From: Streptomyces sp. Alt3 | GTDB taxonomy: Bacteria; Actinomycetota; Actinomycetes; Streptomycetales; Streptomycetaceae | Assembly (NCBI RefSeq): GCF_030719215.1 | Contig: NZ_CP120983.1 | Location: forward strand, 2,604,001 to 2,668,000 | Direction: 5' to 3' | DNA length: 64,000 nt | Shown: in pieces, positions 9,534 to 19,270 of the stretch | Layout: each line of letters begins with the position of its first letter | Numbering within the stretch: the first letter of the stretch is position 1 | Notes under the pieces: generated by a model | The model's database searches: none | Told to the model about the DNA's origin: nothing | What the model saw: only the letters and a program-made list of their open reading frames with translations | Position numbers and translations under genes: made by a program

Positions 9534-11236
9534 TCGTCAATGAGCCTGTCCACGACCTGTTCGAGGACACTCCCGCCAAGGACCGCGATCCCGACTGGTT
9601 CAAGCGCGCCGTCTTCTACGAGGTACTCGTCCGGTCCTTCCAGGACTCCAACGGGGACGGCGTGGGGGACCTCAAGGGCCTCACCGCCAAGCTCGACTAC
9701 CTGCAGTGGCTGGGCGTCGACTGCCTCTGGCTGCCGCCGTTCTTCAAGTCGCCCCTGCGCGACGGTGGTTACGACGTCTCCGACTACACCGCCGTGCTGC
9801 CCGAGTTCGGCGACCTCGCCGATTTCGTGGAGTTCGTCGACGCCTCGCACCAGCGCGGCATGCGCGTGATCATCGACTTCGTCATGAACCACACGAGCGA
9901 CCAGCACGACTGGTTCCAGCAGTCCCGTACCGACCCCGACGGGCCGTACGGCGACTACTACGTCTGGGCCGACGACGACAAGCAGTTCCCGGACGCGCGG
10001 ATCATCTTCGTCGACACGGAGACGTCCAACTGGACCTTCGACCCGGTCCGCAAGCAGTACTACTGGCACCGGTTCTTCTCGCACCAGCCGGATCTCAACT
10101 ACGAGAACCCGGCGGTGCAGGAGGAGATCATCTCGGCCCTGCGCTTCTGGCTGGACCTCGGCATCGACGGCTTCCGGGTCGACGCCGTGCCCTACCTCTA
10201 CCAGCGCGAGGGCACCAACTGCGAGAACCTCCCCGAGACCCACGACTTCCTCAAGCGGGTCCGCAAGGAGATCGACGCCAACTACCCGGACACGGTCCTG
10301 CTGGCCGAGGCCAACCAGTGGCCCGAGGACGTCGTCGACTACTTCGGCGACTACACGGCCGGCGGCGACGAGTGCCACATGGCGTTCCACTTCCCCGTGA
10401 TGCCCCGCATCTTCATGGCCGTACGCCGCGAGAGCCGCTACCCGGTCTCGGAGATCCTGGCGAAGACTCCGGCGATCCCGTCGGGCTGCCAGTGGGGCAT
10501 CTTCCTCCGCAACCACGACGAGCTCACGCTCGAGATGGTGACGGACGAGGAGCGGGACTACATGTACGCGGAGTACGCCAAGGATCCGCGGATGCGGGCC
10601 AACATCGGCATCCGCAGGCGTCTGGCACCGCTTCTGGACAACGACCGCAACCAGATCGAGCTGTTCACGGCGCTGCTGCTGTCCCTTCCCGGCTCCCCGA
10701 TCCTCTACTACGGGGACGAGATCGGGATGGGCGACAACATCTGGCTGGGCGACCGCGACGCCGTGCGCACCCCGATGCAGTGGACACCCGACCGCAACGC
10801 CGGTTTCTCGTCCAGCGACCCGGGGCGGCTCTACCTGCCCACGATCATGGACCCGGTCTACGGCTACCAGGTCACCAACGTCGAGGCGTCCATGGCCTCG
10901 CCGTCGTCGCTGCTCCACTGGACGCGGCGGATGATCGAGATCCGCAAGCAGAACCCCGCGTTCGGCCTCGGCTCGTACAACGAACTTCCGTCGTCGAACC
11001 CGGCGGTGATCGCGTTCACCCGCGAGTACAAGGACGACCTCGTGCTGTGCGTCCACAACTTCTCGCGGTTCGCGCAGCCGACGGAGCTCGATCTGCGGGA
11101 CTTCGACGGGCGTCATCCGGTGGAGCTGATCGGCGGGGTCCGCTTCCCCGCCGTCGGTCAGTGGCCCTACCTGCTGACGCTCGCGGGCCACGGTTTCTAC
11201 TGGTTCCGGCTGCGGAAGGACGCTCCGGTCGGCTGA
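9530..11236 (+). CDS. treS: Trehalose synthase / maltose glucosyltransferase TreS
   Basis: A GH13 enzyme that interconverts trehalose and maltose; together with maltokinase it feeds maltose-1-phosphate to GlgE. 568 residues, a normal length for TreS without a fused kinase. Motifs seen: [14 protein letters not shown], nucleophile Asp in [10 protein letters not shown], acid/base Glu in [11 protein letters not shown], and the HD pair in [12 protein letters not shown]. The ATG overlaps the glgE stop, so the two are probably translationally coupled. Hairpins follow before the maltokinase gene. Confidence 0.95.
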   Translation: MIVNEPVHDLFEDTPAKDRDPDWFKRAVFYEVLVRSFQDSNGDGVGDLKGLTAKLDYLQWLGVDCLWLPPFFKSPLRDGGYDVSDYTAVLPEFGDLADFVEFVDASHQRGMRVIIDFVMNHTSDQHDWFQQSRTDPDGPYGDYYVWADDDKQFPDARIIFVDTETSNWTFDPVRKQYYWHRFFSHQPDLNYENPAVQEEIISALRFWLDLGIDGFRVDAVPYLYQREGTNCENLPETHDFLKRVRKEIDANYPDTVLLAEANQWPEDVVDYFGDYTAGGDECHMAFHFPVMPRIFMAVRRESRYPVSEILAKTPAIPSGCQWGIFLRNHDELTLEMVTDEERDYMYAEYAKDPRMRANIGIRRRLAPLLDNDRNQIELFTALLLSLPGSPILYYGDEIGMGDNIWLGDRDAVRTPMQWTPDRNAGFSSSDPGRLYLPTIMDPVYGYQVTNVEASMASPSSLLHWTRRMIEIRKQNPAFGLGSYNELPSSNPAVIAFTREYKDDLVLCVHNFSRFAQPTELDLRDFDGRHPVELIGGVRFPAVGQWPYLLTLAGHGFYWFRLRKDAPVG

Positions 11237-11257
11237 CCGCCGCGGCGGACGGCTGAC

Positions 11258-11307
11258 GGCGCCTCACCGTCGAGGCGCCACCCGCGGGGCGGTTTCCGCC
11301 GCCCCGC
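11258..11307 (+). other. Two consecutive hairpins in the treS-mak spacer
   Basis: GGCGCCTC with its complement (11258-11279) and GCGGGGCGG with CCGCCCCGC (11284-11307). They lie inside a same-strand operon-like series, so they may stabilise the 3' end of glgE-treS mRNA or partly terminate it, letting mak-glgB differ in level. Confidence 0.45.
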
Positions 11308-11484
11308 ACGGGGCACTCTCCCCCATATCGAGCCCTTCCGTGCTCCATCGGGCCCTTCGGGCCTATTGATCAAGTCCGTACGGACTTTCCTCACCCGACA
11401 CGTCCCGCACAGCCGGACAGCCATTGCCGCAATCCGGGACACTCTTCGCATCCTGTGGTGTGCCCGGGGAAAGGACGCGATGCC

Positions 11485-12927
11485 ATGTCGGAGGCTGCAT
11501 CCACTCGAGTCGCCCTGGCGAAGAGCACAACATCGAGAAAGACGACAAGAAGACACTCGACGAGCACCACGGGCACCACGGCTCTGCTGCCGTCACTCGC
11601 CCCTCTGCTCCACGAGTGGGTGCCCCGCCAGCGGTGGTTCGCGGGCAAGGGGCAGCCCGTCACCGGCTTCTCGCTGGTGGCGGCGACGGAGATACTGCCA
11701 CTGGACGCCACGGCCACGGGGCCCGGGCTGCTCCACCTGCTCGTCCGCGTGCACCAGCCGGGCAGCAGGCAGGCCCACCCCCAGGGGGACTGCTACCAGC
11801 TCCTGCTCGGCGTACGCACCGCACTGCCCCAGCGGCTCGCCGGGGCACGTATCGGCCGGGTCACCGAAGGGCCGCTGGCCGGGCGCACGCTGTACGAGGG
11901 ACTGCACGACCCGCGCGTCGCCGACCTCCTGCTGGAACGATTCCGTAACCCCGGGTCACTCGGACCCCTCCGCTTCGACCGTGCCGAGCCCATCCCCCCG
12001 GGGCTCACCCCGCGCGTCCTGGACACCGAGCAGTCCAACTCCTCGCTCGTCTACGGGGACGCCTTCATCCTGAAGATCTTCCGCAGGGTCTTCCCGGGCA
12101 CCAACCCCGACCTCGAACTGCCGTTGGCGCTCAGCCGTGAGGGCTGCGGGCGGGTACCCGCCCCGGTGGCCTGGTTCGAGGCGGCCACCGGCCCGGAGCC
12201 GCTCACTCTCGGGGTGCTGCAGCCGTTCCTGCGCGGTGCGCGGGACGGCTGGCAGCTCGCGCTGGCCGCCCTCGCCGCCGGGGAGGACTTCCTGCCCGAG
12301 GCGCACGCGCTCGGCCGTGCCACCGCCGAGGTGCACACGGCGCTCGCCACCGCGCTGCCGACACCGCCCCTGGCCCACGACCGGACCAGGCACCTGGTGG
12401 CCGGGATGGTGGAACGGCTGGAGGCCGCCGCCCAGGCGGTCCCGGCACTCCTCCCGTACGTACCGGGCCTGCGGACCGCCTTCGACGCCGTCGCCGCGCT
12501 CGGGGAGACCGGGCGCGGCTGGGACGCCCAGCGGGTGCACGGCGATCTGCACCTCGGTCAGACCCTCTGCGGGGACGACGGCTTCTGGTCGCTGATCGAC
12601 TTCGAGGGCGAGCCGGCCAGACCGCTGCCGGAGCGCCGGAGCCCTCAGCCGACGGTGCGCGACGTCGCGGGGATGCTGCGGTCCTTCGACTACGCGGCCC
12701 GTTCGCACCACCCGTGGAACCCGGAGTGGGCGGCCCGCTGCCGCACCGCGTACTGCGAGGGCTACGCCCGCGCGGCGGGCTCCGACCCACGCGACGAACC
12801 GGAGCTGCTCCGCGCCCACGAGACCGACAAGGCGGTGTACGAGGTGCTCTACGAGGCCCGCCACCGCCCCGACTGGCTGCCGGTCCCGATGGCCGCCATC
12901 CAGCGTCTCGCCACCGCACCGGCGTGA
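11485..12927 (+). CDS. mak: Maltokinase (Mak / Pep2)
   Basis: ATP-dependent phosphorylation of maltose to alpha-maltose-1-phosphate, the GlgE donor. 480 residues from the ATG at 11485 (AAAGGAC upstream); an in-frame GTG 30 bases earlier is less likely. It has the aminoglycoside-phosphotransferase-like fold with catalytic motif VHGDLHLGQ and metal-binding LIDFEGEPARPL, and the N-terminal signature LHEWVPRQRWFAGKG characteristic of maltokinases. In mycobacteria TreS and Pep2 form a complex, and their adjacency here suggests the same. A 177-bp spacer with short repeats leads to glgB. Confidence 0.92.
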   Translation: MSEAASTRVALAKSTTSRKTTRRHSTSTTGTTALLPSLAPLLHEWVPRQRWFAGKGQPVTGFSLVAATEILPLDATATGPGLLHLLVRVHQPGSRQAHPQGDCYQLLLGVRTALPQRLAGARIGRVTEGPLAGRTLYEGLHDPRVADLLLERFRNPGSLGPLRFDRAEPIPPGLTPRVLDTEQSNSSLVYGDAFILKIFRRVFPGTNPDLELPLALSREGCGRVPAPVAWFEAATGPEPLTLGVLQPFLRGARDGWQLALAALAAGEDFLPEAHALGRATAEVHTALATALPTPPLAHDRTRHLVAGMVERLEAAAQAVPALLPYVPGLRTAFDAVAALGETGRGWDAQRVHGDLHLGQTLCGDDGFWSLIDFEGEPARPLPERRSPQPTVRDVAGMLRSFDYAARSHHPWNPEWAARCRTAYCEGYARAAGSDPRDEPELLRAHETDKAVYEVLYEARHRPDWLPVPMAAIQRLATAPA

Positions 12928-13025
12928 CCACCGCCTCCCGCCTCTCCCCCGAGCCCGTAGAACCTTCCGGCCCCGGCCATTCCGGGTCCCCGGCCTTCCA
13001 GGTGCCCCGGCCTTTCCGAGTGCAC

Positions 13026-13062
13026 GAGTCCCCGCGAGTCCCCCGAGTCCCCCGAGTCCCCC
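13026..13062 (+). repeat. 9-bp tandem repeat (GAGTCCCCC) upstream of glgB
   Basis: Three exact 9-bp copies (13036-13062) preceded by one imperfect 10-bp copy, 43 bases before the glgB start. It sits in a low-complexity C-rich leader. It is probably slippage-generated and could vary in copy number between strains. Confidence 0.6.
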
Positions 13063-13104
13063 GGCATTTCCCGAGCCCCCGAGCCTTCCGAGGAGGCAGT
13101 CCCT

Positions 13105-15537
13105 GTGACCGCCCGCAAGCCGTCCAGCGAATCGTCCGAGCCCATCGAGGTCCCGCCCACGCCCAAGCCGGTGACCACCGAGGTCACCGCCTCGGCCCCG
13201 ACGCCCGCCACCGCTCCGGTCACCGCGCCTGCCGGAACGGGCGCAACCGCCGGGTCCGCCCCGCCGCCTCCCGCCAAGCGCACGCGGGCCAAGCGGGCGA
13301 CCGCGGCGTCCGGCACCCCGCCCCGTCCGCGCCGCGGCGGGGGCAGCAGGAACGTGCTGCCCGCCACCGCGCTGGACGACGCGGACCGGGGCCGTCTGCT
13401 CGCCGGTGACCACCACGACCCGCACGGAGTCCTGGGCGCGCACCCGGTCCCGGGCGGAGTCCTCTTCCGGGCGCTGCGCCCCTACGCACGCTCGGTGACC
13501 GTGCTGGTCGAGGGCAAGCGGACCGGGGCCGAGCTTCAGAGCGACGGCGACGGCTTCTTCTCCGGCGTCCTGGCCCTGCCCGCCGTGCCGGACGGGTACC
13601 GCCTGAAGGTCGCCTACGACGACAACACGATCGAGGTGGACGACCCGTACCGCTTCCTGCCCGCCATCGGCGAACTGGACCTGCACCTCATCGGCGAGGG
13701 CCGGCACGAGGAGCTCTGGCAGGCGCTCGGGGCACAGCCGATGGAGCACCAGGGTGTGGCGGGCACCCGGTTCACGGTCTGGGCGCCGAACGCGCGGGGC
13801 GTCCGCGTCGCGGGCGACTTCAACTACTGGGACGGCACGGCCTTCCCCATGCGCTCCCTCGGTTCCACCGGCGTGTGGGAGCTCTTCCTCCCCGGCGTCG
13901 GCGAGGGCGCCGTGTACAAGTACGACATCTGCCGGCCCGACGGATCGCACACCCAGCGCGCCGACCCGATGGCCCGGCACACCGAGGTGCCGCCCGCGAC
14001 CGCCTCGGTGGTCACGGCCTCGCACCACGCGTGGCAGGACGCGGACTGGATGGCGCACCGGGGCGACCGCCCGGTCCACGAGGCCCCGTTCTCCGTCTAC
14101 GAGATCCACCTCCCATCCTGGCGGCCGGGCCTCACCTACCGGCAGCTGGCCGCCCAGCTCCCCTCCTACGTGCGGGAGCTCGGCTTCACCCATGTGGAGC
14201 TGATGCCGGTCTCGGAGCACCCCTTCGGCGGCTCCTGGGGCTACCAGGTCACCGGGTTCTTCGCCCCGACCTCCCGAATGGGCACCCCGGACGACTTCCG
14301 CTTCCTGGTCGACGCGCTGCACGCGGCGGGCATCGGCGTCCTCATGGACTGGGTGCCTGCGCACTTCCCCCGCGACGACTGGGCCCTCGCCGAGTTCGAC
14401 GGGCGCCCGCTGTACGAGCACTCCGATCCGAACCGGGCCGCGCACCCCGACTGGGGAACCCTGGAGTTCGACTACGGCCGCAAGGAGGTGCGCAACTTCC
14501 TCGTCTCCAACGCCACTTACTGGTGCGAGGAGTTCCACATCGACGGCCTGCGGGTCGACGCGGTCGCCTCCATGCTCTATCTCGACTACTCCCGCGAGGA
14601 CGGGCAGTGGTCGCCGAACGAGTTCGGGGGCCGGGAGAACCTGGACGCGGTCGCCTTCCTCCAGGAGATGAACGCGACGGTCTACCGGCGCAACCCCGGC
14701 GTCGTCACGATGGCCGAGGAGTCCACGGCCTGGGACGGCGTCACCCGCGCCACGGACCACGGCGGCCTGGGCTTCGGCCTGAAGTGGAACATGGGCTGGA
14801 TGCACGACTCCCTGGTCTACGTGTCCAAGGAGCCCGTCCACCGCAAGTACCACCACGACGAGATGACCTTCTCGATGGTGTACGCGTACAGCGAGAACTA
14901 CGTGCTGCCGATCTCGCACGACGAGGTGGTGCACGGCAAGCAGGCGCTGGTCAGCAAGATGCCCGGCGACTGGTGGCAGCAGCGGGCGAACCACCGCGCC
15001 TACCTCGGCTTCATGTGGGCGCACCCGGGCAAGCAACTCCTCTTCATGGGCCAGGAGTTCGCCCAGGGAGCGGAGTGGTCCGAGGGGCACGGCCCGGACT
15101 GGTGGCTGCTCGACGAGACCTACGAGGCCTCCGGCGACCACCGGGGCGTACGCACCCTGGTCACGGACCTCAACGCGGTGTACAACGCGCTGCCCGCGCT
15201 GTGGCAGCGGGACACGTCGCCGGAGGGCTTCAGCTGGATCGACGGCGGCGCGGCCGAGGACAACGCGTTCTCGTTCGTCCGCTACGACGCGGACGGCTCG
15301 CCGCTGATCGCGGTCTCGCACTTCTCCCCGGTGGTGCGCCACGACTACCGCATCGGCGTACCGGACGGACCCGAGGCCTGGGTCGAGGTCCTCAACACGG
15401 ACGCGGCCCGCTACGGCGGAAGCGACGTGCGCAACGAGGAGCCGCTGAAGCCGGAGGCGGTCGCGGCACACGGCCGCGACACCAGCATCACGCTGACGCT
15501 CCCGCCGCTGGCGACGGTCTGGCTGCGGCCGGCCTGA
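13105..15537 (+). CDS. glgB: 1,4-alpha-glucan branching enzyme GlgB
   Basis: Cuts alpha-1,4 chains and reattaches them as alpha-1,6 branches. GTG start with GAGGAGG upstream; 810 residues. A Pro/Ala/Lys-rich tail of about 85 residues precedes a CBM48-type N-domain (GVLGAHPV), a second CBM48 ([22 protein letters not shown]) and the GH13 barrel. Nucleophile Asp is in [12 protein letters not shown], Glu in [12 protein letters not shown] and the HD pair in [11 protein letters not shown]. It completes the GlgE pathway and is closed by a strong terminator. The unstructured tail is longer than in enterobacterial GlgB but common in Streptomyces. Confidence 0.96.
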   Translation: MTARKPSSESSEPIEVPPTPKPVTTEVTASAPTPATAPVTAPAGTGATAGSAPPPPAKRTRAKRATAASGTPPRPRRGGGSRNVLPATALDDADRGRLLAGDHHDPHGVLGAHPVPGGVLFRALRPYARSVTVLVEGKRTGAELQSDGDGFFSGVLALPAVPDGYRLKVAYDDNTIEVDDPYRFLPAIGELDLHLIGEGRHEELWQALGAQPMEHQGVAGTRFTVWAPNARGVRVAGDFNYWDGTAFPMRSLGSTGVWELFLPGVGEGAVYKYDICRPDGSHTQRADPMARHTEVPPATASVVTASHHAWQDADWMAHRGDRPVHEAPFSVYEIHLPSWRPGLTYRQLAAQLPSYVRELGFTHVELMPVSEHPFGGSWGYQVTGFFAPTSRMGTPDDFRFLVDALHAAGIGVLMDWVPAHFPRDDWALAEFDGRPLYEHSDPNRAAHPDWGTLEFDYGRKEVRNFLVSNATYWCEEFHIDGLRVDAVASMLYLDYSREDGQWSPNEFGGRENLDAVAFLQEMNATVYRRNPGVVTMAEESTAWDGVTRATDHGGLGFGLKWNMGWMHDSLVYVSKEPVHRKYHHDEMTFSMVYAYSENYVLPISHDEVVHGKQALVSKMPGDWWQQRANHRAYLGFMWAHPGKQLLFMGQEFAQGAEWSEGHGPDWWLLDETYEASGDHRGVRTLVTDLNAVYNALPALWQRDTSPEGFSWIDGGAAEDNAFSFVRYDADGSPLIAVSHFSPVVRHDYRIGVPDGPEAWVEVLNTDAARYGGSDVRNEEPLKPEAVAAHGRDTSITLTLPPLATVWLRPA

Positions 15538-15549
15538 CGGGACGGGACA

Positions 15550-15585
15550 GGGGTGGTGTGCCCGTGTCTCCGGGCACACCACCCC
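15550..15585 (+). terminator. Terminator of the glgE-treS-mak-glgB operon
   Basis: A 15-bp perfect stem, GGGGTGGTGTGCCCG with its complement, and a 6-nt loop, 13 bases after the glgB stop. Confidence 0.9.
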
Positions 15586-15654
15586 TCTTCCGCTGAGGCA
15601 TTACCTTTCGTACATGCGCACATCAGCAACCGCACGCCTACGCCGGCCCTCGTC

Positions 15655-16245
15655 GTGAGCCTCGAAGTCAGCTGCACGCTGCAGGTCTACGAAGTCGAGT
15701 ACGGGGACGATCATGGAGGCGTCTGCGTGGTGCGGTGCCTCAGCGGGGTGGTCCGGACCGGTCAGCTGTTCCTCTCCCCGACGACCGCCACCCCGGGGCC
15801 CGCGCCCGCCGTCACCCTCACCGCCACGAGGATCGAGTGCTACGGCCGTGAGGTCCCGTTCCTGGACCCTCCTCACACGGCCCGCGTCACGCTCTCCGGA
15901 GGGCCGATCACCGGACTCACGAGGGGGGCGGTCCTCTCGGCTGCTCTGCGGCCCACCGGCCCGCCGGTCTCCGCGCAGTTGGTGAACGACCAGGAGGCCG
16001 ACGTCGTCGTCACCGCCGTGGCCTCGGTCGGTTCGTCGGTCGAGGTGGCCGGGGCCGCCGTCGCCGGCTTCATCGACCAGGTGAAGCACACCTCCTGGTG
16101 GTCCGAAGAGGTCCCGGCACCCCAGGTCGGCGATCAGCTGCATGTGGTGGTGCTGGACGACTCGCGAGATCCCGTCCGCCTCAGCGCCCTTCGGTCCGAC
16201 ATCGAGACCGCACGGACGTCACGCGCCCGCCGCCGGGCTACTTGA
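15655..16245 (+). CDS. Hypothetical two-domain protein: EF-Tu-domain-2-like barrel plus S1-like segment
   Basis: 196 residues from the first GTG beyond the glgB terminator; there is no clear ribosome-binding site, so the start is uncertain. Residues about 20-97 show the pattern of translation-factor domain 2 barrels (GGVCVVRCLSGVVRTGQLF, then a Val-rich strand, then PHTARVTLSGGPITGLTRGAVL). Residues about 127-182 resemble an S1/OB strand pattern (VAGFIDQVKH, VGDQLHVVVLDDSRDPVRLSAL). No GTPase domain is present. It could bind RNA or ribosomes, but this rests on pattern matching only. It is a single gene, not obviously coupled to its neighbours, ending with an Arg-rich basic tail. Confidence 0.6.
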   Translation: MSLEVSCTLQVYEVEYGDDHGGVCVVRCLSGVVRTGQLFLSPTTATPGPAPAVTLTATRIECYGREVPFLDPPHTARVTLSGGPITGLTRGAVLSAALRPTGPPVSAQLVNDQEADVVVTAVASVGSSVEVAGAAVAGFIDQVKHTSWWSEEVPAPQVGDQLHVVVLDDSRDPVRLSALRSDIETARTSRARRRAT

Positions 16246-16365
16246 GCCTGCAGGAACAGGGCTTGCCCGTCCAGCCGCCCTTGGGCCCGGCGACCGTCTC
16301 ACCGCCGACGGTGACCGGACATCACCTCGCGCGAGGCACGTGACGGACAGGTACCCCCGGAGGCG

Positions 16366-17370
16366 TCAGGGCGTCCGCATCAGGTTGCGCATGTTGCTCA
16401 CCAGCGCGTGGACGTCGCGCTCGACAGGCGGTTCGGCCGGTGTGTCGCCAGACGTCCCGTCTCCCTCCTGGCAGCTGGCGCGGCAGGGGCGGCAGAGGCC
16501 GTCCGGGAGGCCGTCGGCCGGGCCGGGGCGGCCGCATTCGGCACACTCGACCAGGAGCTGGCGGCGTACGGCAGACGCCTCCAGGCCAGCGGTGGCGGCG
16601 GGCAGCCGAGGGGGGATCTTGTCGGTGAGGCGGCGGCGTACGAAGCCGACCGGCGAGCCGATCGGGGACGGGAGCCCTGAGGTGAGGGCCTGGGTGAGGT
16701 AGTCGGCGTCCACCCCCCGGGCGAACCACTCCGCAGCGAGCCGCTCCAGCGCGGCACAGTCCCCGGCGGAGAGGGCCAGCTGGGGTTCGAGGCGGCCGAT
16801 CCGGGCCAGCGCGAGATACGCGGGCGAGGGAGCATCACCGGGAACGGCCGACGACCTCTGCTGCGGCACGGCGGGGCCGCTCGCCTCCTCCTGGGGCGCG
16901 GACGGCTCCGGCTCCGTCTCGGCGGGCACCCACGGCGGCGGAGGCGCAGGCACGTCCTGCACGTCCGGCGTCTCCCCTGCGAGGAAGGTGGCCCACCACT
17001 CGTTGTCGTGGGCGCGGCGGGACCAGTACGTACGCGTCACCCAGCGGCTCTGGCCGAGCGTTTCGACGCGGCAACGTACATGGCGGAGATGACCGGCTAC
17101 CGCGAGCGCGCGCAGGGCGGTTCCGATGGCCATCTGCCCGTACAGCGGAAGATCCTTGGCCAGCGACTTGATGTCCATGGCCGCGCCGTCGGGGAGATGG
17201 TCGACGTAACCGGCGACGTATCGCTCACGCTCCGGGAGAAGGGCGAAGTCCCCTGCCTGAGATGGAGGTTGGTTATGCACGGAGCGCTTGCCGTAGCCGG
17301 TGCGGGCCTGGCGGTACGAGCGCGAGGGTGCAGGCGCGCACGGAGCGGAGCTAGGGTGCTGGGTAGCCAC
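16366..17370 (-). CDS. Helix-turn-helix DNA-binding protein with C-terminal four-cysteine zinc finger
   Basis: 334 residues from a GTG with GAAGAGG upstream; the frame is open for 39 more codons. An N-terminal winged-helix region, about residues 50-135 (LPERERYVAGYVDHLPDG, LAKDLPLYGQMAIGTALRALAVAGHL), is typical of Streptomyces proteins annotated as MarR-like or replication-related DNA-binding proteins. A Pro/Glu-rich linker follows, then a helical segment, then CAECGRPGPADGLPDGLCRPC, a C-x2-C-x12-C-x2-C treble that should bind zinc. Its regulatory target is unknown. It marks the left edge of the accessory region. Confidence 0.7.
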   Translation of the reverse strand: MATQHPSSAPCAPAPSRSYRQARTGYGKRSVHNQPPSQAGDFALLPERERYVAGYVDHLPDGAAMDIKSLAKDLPLYGQMAIGTALRALAVAGHLRHVRCRVETLGQSRWVTRTYWSRRAHDNEWWATFLAGETPDVQDVPAPPPPWVPAETEPEPSAPQEEASGPAVPQQRSSAVPGDAPSPAYLALARIGRLEPQLALSAGDCAALERLAAEWFARGVDADYLTQALTSGLPSPIGSPVGFVRRRLTDKIPPRLPAATAGLEASAVRRQLLVECAECGRPGPADGLPDGLCRPCRASCQEGDGTSGDTPAEPPVERDVHALVSNMRNLMRTP

Positions 17371-17732
17371 GGGATCGGCCTCTTCGATCTTGGGGTGAGA
17401 CCCCGGCTGGTGCGTCCAACACCGCGCCGGGGTCGTTACGTTGTGGGCACCGTAAGCACCCGCGACTCTGCGCCGCAAGTCGGTCACAATTAGTCATACT
17501 TGCTGGCCGTGACGGGTGGGGCGGGTGGGTAGGTTTCCCCAAACCCCTTTCTGTACCCCCGGATGAAGAACACCGCTCGAATCCCGGCACCCGGATACCG
17601 ACCCCCGAATCCCGAAGCTCAAGCGTCGGGCCGGGAGCCTCGCACGTACCCACGGACGAGTGACGGGACCACATCCGATGCTCGAACCTCGGCATCAGGG
17701 ACTCGGGTCCCGAGACTCAAGCTTCGGATGGG
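17371..17732. other. 362-bp spacer with imperfect repeats, no gene
   Basis: Lies between two genes on the minus strand. It contains related short segments (CCCGAAGCTCAAGCGTCGG and CCCGAGACTCAAGCTTCGG, at about 17609 and 17716) of unknown meaning, and it should hold the promoter of the helix-turn-helix gene. No credible open frame or tRNA was found. Confidence 0.5.
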
Positions 17733-19010
17733 CTACGGCCTGACACCCCCGCGCAGGGATGAGAGCACCAGCCGCCCGTAACGTGTCGCGAGAGCACCGG
17801 CGGTCACGACCACGGAAATGCCGAGCGCGACGAGTAGGTGGCTGACGGATTCGTCACCGACAACCTGAAGCACGCCGAGCGAGGTTCCGAGCGGCAGGCC
17901 CAGGACCGTGAGCGCTCCCAGTGCGCCGCTGATCTGCTGGCTCTCCTGCGTCTGCACCAACCGGCTGTAGTCAGCGGCCTCCGCCAGGATCTCCCCGAAA
18001 CGGTCGGGCAGCCGATGTTGGTTCTGGAAGGCGAGCAGCAGCTCGTTGGCCGGGCCGTGGGCAGTCAGGTGCTGGCGCCAGTAGGTACTTCGGAAGGTCG
18101 CGATGCTGCGCTCCAACGTGGCGACTCTCCGTGCCAGCCGCCTGGCATCGAAGACATCCGAGAGTTCGTCGGTGAGTTCGTCGATATGGTCACGCTGCAG
18201 CGACCCGAGCAGCAGCGCGTCCAGGTAGACGGTGCGCGAGTGCAGGGCCCCGAAGGCGTAGAAGTCCCCGTCCCCCGTATCGGCTCGGTGGCCGAGGAAG
18301 GCAGCTCCCTGCCGTAACACCAGGGCGCTCCAGTCCGCCGAGATGCGTACGGCGTTACCGAGCTCCACGGCGGCGGTCTCCGGGGCGAGTGGAAAGTCGG
18401 CCGGGGTCGACCGCGACGCCAGCTGCCACAGCCAGCGATCGGCAGTGTCCGGAAGTTCCCCTTCATAGCCTGCGCGGAGTGCAGGACCGTGACCGGCCTC
18501 GGGGGTAAGGAAAGCGACGGTATAGGGGCGGGAGATGGCGAACGTTCCCGTCGCGCTGGTCACTTCGGCCAGGCCGGCAAGGAGCGCCGCAGGATCCAGC
18601 GGACCGGAGAGCATCGCGGCGTCACCATCGGCGGCAGCCCGCCCGGCTATCGCACGCACCACAGGCAGGAGAGGCCTGGCAACCGTGAAGTGCAGCACTG
18701 CAAGGGCGTGATCAGGGTTGCGGGCGGTGGCCGTGCGGAGAAGCTCCATGCCGATGAGGTGCACGCCGTCATGTACGACCGATGTCGGCCGGTACCAGCG
18801 GCGCGGCCTGCCCGGTGCGCCGTACAGGACGCGCGCGGAGGCGGGGGCGAAGTACGTCGCCCTCGTCTCCGCGTCGGTGCGGCGGCTGCCCAGTTCGAAC
18901 GGAAACGGCCCCTGGTCCCATTCCGGAGTTCGCAGCAGGCGCACGGGCACGACAACCGTCAGCTCCTGGCGAGCACCTGTGACGGTTTCAAGGGGAAGCG
19001 GCGCGGTCAT
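17733..19010 (-). CDS. Hypothetical protein with CorA-like C-terminal helix and two membrane segments (operon gene 4)
   Basis: 425 residues. The N-terminal 270 residues are soluble and match no family I know. Residues about 270-360 form a long charged helix (DELTDELSDVFDARRLARRVATLERSIATFRSTYW). Two closely spaced membrane helices follow, at about 362-384 and 390-409, with a short basic tail. That is the architecture of CorA-type channels and related Rmd1/DUF155 proteins; the GMN signature of magnesium channels is absent. The ATG overlaps the stop of the small gene upstream (ATGA). Codon 232 is TTA. In this operon a membrane effector that perturbs ion balance is an attractive inference, not shown. 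Confidence 0.7.
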   Translation of the reverse strand: MTAPLPLETVTGARQELTVVVPVRLLRTPEWDQGPFPFELGSRRTDAETRATYFAPASARVLYGAPGRPRRWYRPTSVVHDGVHLIGMELLRTATARNPDHALAVLHFTVARPLLPVVRAIAGRAAADGDAAMLSGPLDPAALLAGLAEVTSATGTFAISRPYTVAFLTPEAGHGPALRAGYEGELPDTADRWLWQLASRSTPADFPLAPETAAVELGNAVRISADWSALVLRQGAAFLGHRADTGDGDFYAFGALHSRTVYLDALLLGSLQRDHIDELTDELSDVFDARRLARRVATLERSIATFRSTYWRQHLTAHGPANELLLAFQNQHRLPDRFGEILAEAADYSRLVQTQESQQISGALGALTVLGLPLGTSLGVLQVVGDESVSHLLVALGISVVVTAGALATRYGRLVLSSLRGGVRP

Positions 19011-19270
19011 CCGTAGTACTCGGACGGGTCGGGCTGGTCGAGTCGGATGACGAACTCGGCTCGGTCGGGGCTGGCATTCGAGACGTAGAAGCGGACAGGT
19101 TCTCCCGTACGGATGGTCCGGAACCCCTCGGTCACGATCTGCCGGTAGTCGAAGCCGTAGTACCGCTGATCCTCGTCATCCTGGACGATGTAGGACCCGA
19201 GGCTGCCGTTCACTCCCCCACCGCTCGACCGCCGGTCGACGATCGTTCCGTGGCGAGGCTCGCCGCTCAT
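19007..19270 (-). CDS. Small protein with cold-shock-domain-like pattern (operon gene 3)
   Basis: 87 residues. The ATG overlaps the stop of the NACHT gene by 4 bases and its own stop overlaps the next ATG, so it is held between the two as a coupled unit. The sequence GTIVDRRSS, then GSLGSYIVQDDEDQRYYGFDYRQIV, then IRTGEPVRFYVSN, then AEFVIRL follows the strand order of a cold-shock/OB barrel (G-x-I, YGF, di-residue before V/F, GxxVxF, A-x-x-V). The usual RNP1 core KGYGFI is only partly kept. RNA or nucleotide binding is plausible, for example as an adaptor or sensor. Confidence 0.65.
   Translation of the reverse strand: MSGEPRHGTIVDRRSSGGGVNGSLGSYIVQDDEDQRYYGFDYRQIVTEGFRTIRTGEPVRFYVSNASPDRAEFVIRLDQPDPSEYYG

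Noticed and set aside
17565..17600. CTCGAATCCCGG resembling a tRNA T-arm
   Set aside because: No cloverleaf or acceptor stem could be built around it on either strand.
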